Shown in pieces: positions 61,201 through 64,000 of a stretch of 64,000 nucleotides of DNA. A program made the translations under genes and the position numbers. The stretch is from NCBI RefSeq assembly GCF_001555965.1, contig NZ_LSHX01000029.1, forward strand, positions 62,001 through 126,000, given 5' to 3'. This stretch comes from Sphingomonas sp. CCH21-G11. GTDB taxonomy: Bacteria > Pseudomonadota > Alphaproteobacteria > Sphingomonadales > Sphingomonadaceae. Under the pieces are notes generated by a model. It was given only the letters and a program-made list of their open reading frames with translations. It was not told the DNA's origin and ran no database searches. Numbering within the stretch: the first letter of the stretch is position 1; every line of letters starts with the position of its first letter.

Positions 61201-64000
61201 ACGCGCCGCGACCGCGTCTGACAGACGCTTCAGGATCAGCACGCCCACGCCTTCGCCAGGCACGAAGCCATCGGCGCTGTCGTCGAAGGCACGGCATTGG
61301 CCGGTTGGCGAAATCATCTCGGCGGCGATGCTGGACGCGTAGAATGAGGGGCCGGGCTGCAGGAACACGCCACCGGCCAGAGCCATCTCCACCTCGCCGA
61401 GCCAAAGGCTCTGGCACGCAAGATGCACGGCGACCAGCGAGCTGGAGCAGGCGGTATCCACGGCGACCGCCGGCCCTTGCAAATTCAGGTGATAGGCAAT
61501 CCGCGCCGGGATCACGGATCCGACGTTGCCCCAAAACGCTTGCGGCGGCGCGTCGTGACCAAAGCGTGCATCATAATCGACCGACGCCGCGCCAACGAAG
61601 ACGCCACAGGGTCGTTCTTCAACCCCTGCCCCGGCATAGCCCGCATCTTCCAGCGCGTGCCATGCTTCCTCCAAAAAGACCCGCTGCTGGGGGTCCATGT
61701 ACAGCGCTTCCAGGTCGGTGATCTGGAAAAAGCTCGCGTCGAACTGGTCGATTCCGTCGAGGAATGCGCCGCGCCAGCACGGCGCGTCGTTCCCGTCTCC
61801 GGCCGGCAGCTGCCAGCGCGATACCGGCTCGGTCAGATCGACGCCTGCCGCCAGATGCGCCCAAAGCGCATCGAGATTTTCGGAGCGGGGATAGCGGCCG
61901 CTCATGCCGATGATGGCGATCGGTTCGGGAGCCAGCGGTGCGATATCTCCGGACCGCGCTCGCGCGCCGGATGCTTCCGCCGGAAGCCCGGCCGCTTCGG
62001 CCGCAACCGGAACTTGGACGACGACCTTGCCGAAATTCCGGCGTTCCTCGATCGTCCGATAAGCGCGCGCCACCTCGTCGAAGCTGAATACCGCGCCAAC
62101 TACTGGACGGATCACCCCTGCGTCGACGTGCGCTGAAAGCTCGGCGAAGAGCGCCGCCATCCTCTCGGGGGCGGCGCGCACCATCTTGCGCAGATCGAGG
62201 CTGTGGAAACTTTGATTGTCGCCCAATACCGAAAGGTCGACCGCGCGCGCCTGTTTGAGCGCTGTCATGGCGACTTCGATGTACCGGCCGCCAGGGGCAA
62301 GGCAGCCGAGCCCCTTCTGAAGCGCATCGCCGCCGAGTGTATTGACGATGACGTCGACGCCGCGTCCATGCGTAAGGCGGTCGACCTCGGCCGCGAAGTC
62401 AGACCGCACATAATCGATGCAGTGCGGCACGCCGGACCGGGCCAGATGGTTCAGCTTTTCGGCGGTACCGGCGGTGGCGAAAATTTCTGCGCCGACATGC
62501 TGCGCCAGTTGGACGCCGACCTGTCCGGCGCCGCCCGCTGCAGTCTGGATCAGAATGCGCTCTCCCGGCTGCAGCCGGGCACGGCGAAAGACCTCGATCA
62601 TGGTGATGGCCGCGATCGGCAAAGAGCAGGCCTCTTCGAAGCTCAAGCGATCCGGCTTGCGCCACAGCTGATGCTCCCCGACCGTCACGACCGTGGCATG
62701 ACCGCCGAACTCTGGGCCGGTCATCGCGACCACCGGGTCCCCGGGGCGGACCGATGTAACGTCCGCGCCGCAGTCCAGCACCGTTCCGGCCACTTCCATA
62801 CCCGGAGTGAAGGGATAGGGCGGCATCGTCGGATAGAGGCCTTTGACACACAGCAAATCGCCGAAGTTCAGCGAAAAGGCGCGAACCGCGATGCGGACGT
62901 CGCGGCCCCCGAGCGCGGGGAGAGGCGTCTCTATGACGCGCATGTCGTCGATGGTTCCGGGCCGATCGATCACCAGCCGGCGAACCGTGTGCGACGAGCT
63001 CGCGGCCGCGCTCGACGACCGGGCATGCGCAGCAGGCGGCGGGGCGATCCGGTCCCCGTCGTCGCGCGCGACCGGCGACGCGTCGGGCGTCGGCCGCGCG
63101 GTTGCTGACGCCGGGATGCGCTCGATCAGGTGACGGGCGAGCTCCGCCACGCAGGTATGATCGAACATGACGGTCGCCGGTATCGCGACTGAGAAATGCC
63201 GGCCGATCCGATTGACGATGCGGCCCGCGCTGACCGATTCGACCCCGTAACGTTCGAAATTGAGCTCGTCGCGCAGGTCCTGCGGATCCAGATCCAAGAC
63301 GGCAACCATGCTCTCGCGGACGACAGCGGTGATCCTCTCGAGCCGACGCTCCTCCTCGGCATGCGGCTCGTCGTCCAGCTGAAGAACATTGCCTTCCGCC
63401 ACGCTGGAGTCGCGGCGCGGATCAGCTTCATCCTCGCTGACCAGGACCGTCCCGTGCAGGTTTGCCCGCAAAGCGGGCGCGTCCGATACCAGCCGCACGT
63501 CGGCCGCATCGTCTTGCGAACGCGTCGGCGAGAATGTCGTGGCGCCGGCGCGCGTGACGAGAAAGGCGAGCTGCGTCGCCTCGCCAGCGAGCAGCTGGTC
63601 GAGAGCCGCCATGCCGCGGGCCGGATCGATCGAGCCGACACCCTCACGCGCCATCCGGGCGCGCACGGATGCGGACGCTGCAGCACCCAGATGCCCCCAA
63701 TAGCCCCAGTTCATCGTCCTGACCGGGAAAGAAACCCGTCCGGCAAGCTCGACCGCGAAGGCGTCGAGGAACGTCGAAGCGGCGGCATAGTTGCTTTGAC
63801 CGGCAGGTCTGCCAAAGCTCTGCATCGACGACATGAACAGCAAAAAGTCGAGCGGCTCATCGGCAAAGACGTCCGCGAGCGCGGCGCCACCCTCGATCTT
63901 GGCACGCAACCCCCGCCGAAGTGTCTCCTCGTCCATGTTGGCGACAGCGCGGTCCGATAGCTGCACCGCAGCGTGGACGACGCCGTGGACGTAGGGGTGC
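46984..64000 (-). CDS. Giant trans-AT PKS, 5' end cut by window edge
   Basis: More than 5,660 residues are in the window, and the frame remains open past 64000; the apparent start at 63966 is an internal GTG inside a KR. The order (residues from 63966, all approximate) is KR-C-half 1-155, ACP 208-283, ER 326-653, KS1 681-1093, KR 1450-1686, ACP 1719-1793, KS2 1823-2259, KR 2650-2873, ACP 2918-2993, KS3 3031-3444, DH 3620-3876, KR 4110-4340, MT 4400-4745, ACP 4773-4848, KS4 4918-5330, ACP 5536-5608, docking tail 5610-5660. Between each KS and the next domain there is a short linker ending LPGYPF or similar and no AT. All four KS have Cys-His-His. No thioesterase. Confidence 0.93.
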   Translation of the reverse strand, partial: HPYVHGVVHAAVQLSDRAVANMDEETLRRGLRAKIEGGAALADVFADEPLDFLLFMSSMQSFGRPAGQSNYAAASTFLDAFAVELAGRVSFPVRTMNWGYWGHLGAAASASVRARMAREGVGSIDPARGMAALDQLLAGEATQLAFLVTRAGATTFSPTRSQDDAADVRLVSDAPALRANLHGTVLVSEDEADPRRDSSVAEGNVLQLDDEPHAEEERRLERITAVVRESMVAVLDLDPQDLRDELNFERYGVESVSAGRIVNRIGRHFSVAIPATVMFDHTCVAELARHLIERIPASATARPTPDASPVARDDGDRIAPPPAAHARSSSAAASSSHTVRRLVIDRPGTIDDMRVIETPLPALGGRDVRIAVRAFSLNFGDLLCVKGLYPTMPPYPFTPGMEVAGTVLDCGADVTSVRPGDPVVAMTGPEFGGHATVVTVGEHQLWRKPDRLSFEEACSLPIAAITMIEVFRRARLQPGERILIQTAAGGAGQVGVQLAQHVGAEIFATAGTAEKLNHLARSGVPHCIDYVRSDFAAEVDRLTHGRGVDVIVNTLGGDALQKGLGCLAPGGRYIEVAMTALKQARAVDLSVLGDNQSFHSLDLRKMVRAAPERMAALFAELSAHVDAGVIRPVVGAVFSFDEVARAYRTIEERRNFGKVVVQVPVAAEAAGLPAEASGARARSGDIAPLAPEPIAIIGMSGRYPRSENLDALWAHLAAGVDLTEPVSRWQLPAGDGNDAPCWRGAFLDGIDQFDASFFQITDLEALYMDPQQRVFLEEAWHALEDAGYAGAGVEERPCGVFVGAASVDYDARFGHDAPPQAFWGNVGSVIPARIAYHLNLQGPAVAVDTACSSSLVAVHLACQSLWLGEVEMALAGGVFLQPGPSFYASSIAAEMISPTGQCRAFDDSADGFVPGEGVGVLILKRLSDAVAARDHIHGIIRGIGINQDGRTSGLTAPSGRAQTRLQRAVYDRFAIDPASIQYVEAHGTGTRLGDPIEFRALADAFGGSSARQGSCAIGSVKTNLGHTVMAAGVTGILKILLALRHGQIPPSLHFSRLNGEIELERPPFFVNTRLTSWSAPHGQPRRAAISSYGFSGTNAHAVIEQAPETRRVRPSRGRHLIVLSARTPEALRRQAAQLAAWCEEQGDAHPGDVSYTLLVGRRHFDHRLAVIVAEVGELRDLLTAWLLEGVTAGLWIGRAKVPPPRAGKNATDNLSVLAAHFVEGGIVDVVRLFTDSEYRRVPLPGYPFERQSYWVDAGPENVPDRAIASAAALPLTGDGELRLLVRERRLEPARPDAPEFEVQRHWVFLDPRLAEHQPRLAALLPHADVDVLAEPGDAGSSGAVLLAAAFARLVDRIAVTLRNKDRGKLLVQVLAGDVGDGLAWTQALSAAFRSVAAEDPKFFGQVVTVDGDEASPELWTERLLESRRNPSDDEVAYDRGGLRSVATLREHPSANLPVTPPWKTGGVYLITGGAGGLGLIFAREIARHCAHATIVLTGRSSVRPELEAALAQLRSPSIRVEYRIADVTSKRDVDALVRSITSDHGKLTGVIHAAGISRDDFLMRKPPDVIREVLAPKTLGIEYLDHATQGLPLDLFVAFSSVAATFGNAGQSDYATANAFLDRYVEFRAGLVARGARRGRTLSIGWPLWAEGGMGADPRLRAQLAELGMEPLQTQLGLEAFYRAAASECATMIVTLAPTAASPAGEEVGAHRGQATPYEVDLASGEGEPAELLDWLISVVRDVTLLPSHLIDPGATYDSFGLDSLMITRIHRRLVARFPDLPKTLFFEHPTLRNIRDHLKASYPELCAPKRAQGLTVSPAPAVITAPTQDTGEEIAIIGMAGTYPDAPDLDRFWANLAAGRESLREVPPDRWSLAAETCATPETARQTGKSYCRVGGFLDGFAHFDPLFFGISPTEALSMDPQERLFLQTCWHTMEDAGYTRDALRKRHGGRVGVFVGVCKTGYELHGPAMWRQGEQVHPRTSFGSIANRVSYVLDLHGPSLALDTMCSSSLTAIHYACESLIRSECALAFAGGVNLYLHPSAYATLCAAGMLSPTGACRSFGADADGFIPGEGVGAILLKRLARARADGDNIHAVIRATAVNHGGHVHGYTVPNPRAQGALVRAAIDKAGVRAQDIGYVEAHGTGTPLGDPVEIAGLAQAFAGDDAEPAICAIGSVKSNIGHLEAAAGIAGISKVVLQMKHGKIAPSLHCATPNRDIRLDGTPFRLQRELSDWGDGERRGDHAGPAMLAGVSSFGAGGANGHVIIEAHGDERTRAAGPRGTPIPIVLSARSSERLRALAGRLAAWLHARPSADDDLLDIAYTLQVGREAMRYRLGLLVMSVAELATKLAAFARDGDVAGALQGDGSAIGTTPDSQAGRTTPEALVDRLVGAGDTVGLLDLWVGGMPVDWDRIYPLAKPRRISLPGYPFAEEYYWPKAAAAPLGEAVDGVRVVFPVWRAQPRPAAAASPMIANASAAIAFGLDAPEDAGLVRHWLQPQPGATVDALADALAGCGPLDHLLLWLPARTDDSLDDELLADLQELIRPCFRTVKALLQRGYGQRPFEITVVTRGAVAAVPAELADPAHAALHGLFGALAKEQPHWRIRVVDLGDGDRPSLAEILNAPIDPEGGCMAVRQGRWLRQATLVGRPETFGAPPLPSGGVYVVVGGAGHIGTAFSERLVRDQQAQVVWIGRRPIDRTIQDTIDRLAAFGPAPIYIQADATNRQALERAYQQIRAAFGEVNGLVHATIVLSDAALTNMSETQFMAALEAKSVTAVRLAQVFGSGELDFVLFFSSMQSFGKLAGQSNYAAGCLFADAFAHRLRRLWRGTVKIINWGSWDVIDGKPISSMIAANMERAGLGLLTAGDDALAIDMLLAGPHDQFGYYRASGAALARESAHSGAPPVALPVTVPPAVAPGADVQAARSAFQASEVGTVLVAKLREALGLTTQPVSNEEPLATYGVDSITGVQFIRLVNLALRLDLDVKTIYDHPSIASLTAHILATYDQPPCTAPSAAESPAGTTAPRPSPMTAARTAVARAGAALDDAIAVVGMGARFARSTDVRALWQHLVEGTDLVAATVIPRRGEAWPPGQTCGFLDDAEMFDPRFFGIGKAEARHMDPQQRIFLEEAWHALEDAGYASKAIRGARCGVYVGHNGSDYHQLFSGDLPAQALWGNAASILSARIAYHLDLQGPAITIDTACSSSLTAIHLACQALRQGEIDIALAGGAQVYCTPSFQVAAAKAGMLSPTGRCHSFDARADGFVPAEGCGVLVLRRLADAIAARDTIYGVVRASATNQDGATNGITAPSGLSQERLQRMVFREAGVAPRDVQLVEAHGTGTTLGDPIEFGALASVFGESTGETGFCALGSIKSNLGHTLAAAGVAGAIKVLLALRNEQIPPSVHFDQQNDRIDIANSPFFVPRYAQPWPRLHDRVRLAAVSSFGFSGTNCHMLIGEAPPVPPRATSPRPWLIALSAKGAGELREAAIRLRDHVAGTSSEIADIGYTLAIGRHHFGHRLAFVVETAAELRAALQVWLDGSPMPDGFAASLSEKDMQAAADGVNRAAAAIETCRAAGTKPVDLRHALVELARLHIAGCPIDFEALFEGLEVGRVPLPGYPFRRERCWVEPAVQIALTIDAEAPHLGGHAVRGRRTLPAVASLGLVVAAFRQAEELGHDVDLSDVVWLSPIAIDAGARSLTLKVQGSGEGGWTFDARQDEGDDHICLRGRAKLRRPASDVVRIEDALRQCGHVVADQDMRDGLRPAAAEPSAPTRIVDGVALGERAVLARFGAERLVSGDAPEVGLGPAFFDAALRAWAAFGARVDGAAPATPVPFALAELRIMQWDQPPRWAWVRQSDAANADSDGLDIDFFAADGAAIASFRRLALRDAPASAAPLMRPGDRAIAEAEDPAPPAADQPVRTLTLEPCWVEVSHEAPVTAKATLVLAGSEQAAAWARADLPDARIHILSPAEPIEEIAELLEDAAGAGRIVCCPVFDPSSVEADATAAATHIFRVAKGLQRSGLARPGLELVVVTLGGAAVRPGERAMPDQAAVHGVVGCLAKECSDWRVAAVDLPSWQSATLAEILRRPTTPDGDLFVYRDGVWLRRAFVERQLAGTGAAAFREGGVYVLIGGAGALGGVLTEHLVRRYRAHVVWVGRRPLDDEIAQGIARLAGSGPPVRYVEADARDCAGLLRALDTVLHAHPFIDAVVHAALVMAGSDIAHLSEERFADVFGTKAQICRSLAQVARPGKIGQVLFFSSIQSFQRTARQANYAAGCAFKDAFADSLADLLNCPVRIVNWGYWGGVGVAARLPAFQNWLKQAGMSSIEPQDGMAFLEAFLTSPLRQAAYVKLRDGAQLRGITVIEETEMTHDYRQGSPIEALPATASPARTSAVLAEMARFPSADFERMLARLLGAELGRMGLFDRDRIDPANWPRAHGLIDLYQPWFEESLRALDRQGLIVRDQAGYRPPHSSVRADDVWAEWAERKRVWRDVPQLEPFIALVEHTLSRLPDILTGKSAATEIMFPGSSLRLVEPIYKDNAVADYFNEVLADALIALVRNRAGQDGNAGIRILEIGAGTGGTTAILLPRLEPYARSIAEYRYTDLSKAFLLHGERAYGPGAPYFRTAIFDAEQSPEAQDMPTGHFDVVIAANVLHATRSIRHTLRNVQACLKPGGLLLLNEMSANSLFSHLTFGLLKGWWLSEDPDLRVEGSPVVSQQNWATAMRETGFGTMLFPTEQVRHLGQQIVVAEKEAGTDRSMASLRVPVAEPVLSAEPRPAANLEMREEVRLVVLAELGRTLDLDSRDIDPDVSFADYGLDSILAIATVDALNDRLDLELTSTSLFEQSSVNLLIEAIMRELADRRSAARGDVLPSVAQVPEAPAASAHPWAAELEAPPPPPALVPHKPLDAQATVASPASASKQPHQRAAEPIAIIGASGRYGSANSLSELWASLSNGEERIEPVTRWDLAESYGVPAGAPDHCWHGSFLTDIDCFDPSFFNISAIEATFMDPQQRLFLEESWTALEDAGYAGPAIEGRRCGVYAGQNGEDYRGFCRGEVPAQAMWGNAAAILSARIAYYLNLKGPAITIDTACSSSLVAVHLACQALRLGEVDMAIAGGVAVRCTPEFYQATATTKMVSTSGHCRPFDARADGFIPGEGVGAIVLKRFSDAVADGDHIHALIRSSCLNQDGTTNGITAPSVGSQEALHLAAFELAAITPDQLQLVEAHGTGTRLGDPIEHEALTRAFRRYTDRTGFCALGSVKANVGHTTAAAGMASIAKVILALDHHEIPPAPNFSAPNPLLDLDSSPFFVNTRPLEWVKPADGPRRAAISSFGISGTNAHLIVEEAPQRPAAHHVAPSYLVVLSAHSEPQLTEMLSALVRRCSENPSLNCADVSFTLLTGRKHLPHRLALIVRDTAHLAEAGRQYAQFGEAADIYRSASVPKRPEQASLLTAFGNRCIQDCADGAIGTEYTARLRTVAELFVQGYQLEFSALFPAGTGRRVSLPTYPFARERYWATDAVAPDASRRAPEHPSVVLPRDEGAAASAYRQALEVISAFFLEDVRVPKARLRHDEELRAYGMDSLIGMRLLGRLETAFGVSIANSELIELPTIAALAKAVADRIDAGASSGDATEAPGLSDAERRATEILTQYERGELDLVAAEAMLVEIALAA
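49420..54875 (-). other. Module of the giant PKS: KS3-DH-KR-MT-ACP
   Basis: KS3 has DTACSSS, HGTGTTLGD and SNLGH. The DH has the first-half HAVRGRRTLP (HxxxGxxxxP), but at the second site D is followed by A-A-L-R (DxxxR instead of DxxxQ/H). The KR has LIGGAGALG, SSIQSF and ANYAAGCAF. The C-methyltransferase has ILEIGAGTGGTT and VVIAANVLHAT. The ACP has YGLDSI. Predicted output is an alpha-methyl, possibly alpha,beta-unsaturated unit. Confidence 0.88.
54985..58506 (-). other. Module of the giant PKS: KS2-KR-ACP
   Basis: KS2 has DTMCSSS, AHGTGTPLGD and SNIGHLE; its sequence clearly differs from KS1, KS3 and KS4. The KR has VVGGAGHIG, SSMQSF and SNYAAGCLFAD. The ACP has YGVDSITG. Linker LPGYPF follows the KS with no AT. 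Predicted output is a beta-hydroxy unit. Confidence 0.88.
58590..61926 (-). other. Module of the giant PKS: KS1-KR-ACP
   Basis: KS1 has DTACSSS, EAHGTGT and KTNLGH. No AT follows, only a linker ending LPGYPFERQ. The KR has ITGGAGGLG, the conserved Asp in ISRDDF (B-type-like) and SDYATANAFLD with Tyr. The ACP serine is in FGLDSL. Predicted output is a beta-hydroxy unit. Confidence 0.88.
62010..64000 (-). other. Partial module of the giant PKS: KR (C-half) - ACP - MDR-type ER
   Basis: The KR has the Ser/Tyr pair in LFMSSMQSFG and SNYAAASTF and a typical MNWGYWG end. The ACP serine is in YGVESVSA. A zinc-type (MDR) enoylreductase follows: NFGDLLCVKGLYP, PGMEVAGTV, the NADPH loop TAAGGAGQVGVQLAQ and a C-terminal FGKVVVQVP. 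The ER sits after the ACP and just before KS1, an unusual position. It may act on the product of either module. Confidence 0.85.

Noticed and set aside
63966..64000. Treating the GTG at 63966 as the true start of the giant PKS.
   Set aside because: The frame stays open to the window edge and the residues before it (HPYVHGVVHAA) are the normal interior of a KR domain.
1..64000. CRISPR arrays, insertion sequences, integrases, transposases.
   Set aside because: None seen; no regularly spaced repeats or transposase motifs on either strand.

Overview
The window comes from a GC-rich alphaproteobacterium, most likely a sphingomonad. The high GC content, the TlyA/TspO/UbiK-like/YbjN/ProC neighbourhood, the membrane-anchored hemerythrin protein and the large TonB-dependent receptor all fit that group. 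The assignment is by gene content only; no 16S gene is present.

Region 1 (1-6740) is core chromosome: an ATP-grasp gene cut by the left edge, tlyA, a TspO homologue, a UbiK-like small protein, ybjN-like and proC (overlapping), a hemerythrin-domain protein, a MarR regulator divergent from ilvE, and tRNA-Gln(TTG). Region 2 (6740-16457) is more accessory: a TonB-dependent receptor, the remnant of a TetR-type regulator, a secreted di-haem cytochrome c, and a tightly coupled five-gene minus-strand operon (acyltransferase-like protein, ThiF/E1-like enzyme, polytopic membrane protein, GNAT-like protein, nitroreductase). Each junction of that operon overlaps by 4 bp.

Region 3 (17030-64000, continuing past the right edge) is a large hybrid trans-AT PKS/NRPS biosynthetic cluster, almost entirely on the minus strand. 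In transcription order it starts with a giant AT-less PKS (over 5,660 residues): KR-ACP-ER | KS-KR-ACP | KS-KR-ACP | KS-DH-KR-MT-ACP | KS-ACP-docking. It continues with a GT1 glycosyltransferase and an NRPS (C-A-PCP). Next is a compact operon for activation and loading: PPTase, malonyl-type AT, free ACP, PP-loop ATPase, second AT and AsnB-type amidotransferase. Then come two CmcJ-like oxygenases and an ABC exporter. A carbamoyltransferase on the plus strand interrupts the series. The final minus-strand operon holds an NRPS (C-A-PCP), a PKS (KS-decayed AT-KR-ACP), a GT25-type transferase, a PhyH dioxygenase, a GT4 transferase, a divergent third acyltransferase and a metallophosphoesterase.

My reading is a carbamoylated, glycosylated polyketide-peptide. 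All visible extender units would be loaded in trans, and the AsnB/AT/ACP set may supply an amide-bearing starter. No thioesterase, terminal reductase or other recognised off-loading domain is visible. The start of the assembly line is beyond the right edge, so colinear prediction of the product is not possible. Features that deserve attention are the AsnB/AT/PP-loop/ACP sub-operon, the eroding AT inside the last PKS, the paired CmcJ-like oxygenases, the enoylreductase placed between an ACP and the next KS, and the separate ThiF/nitroreductase operon.
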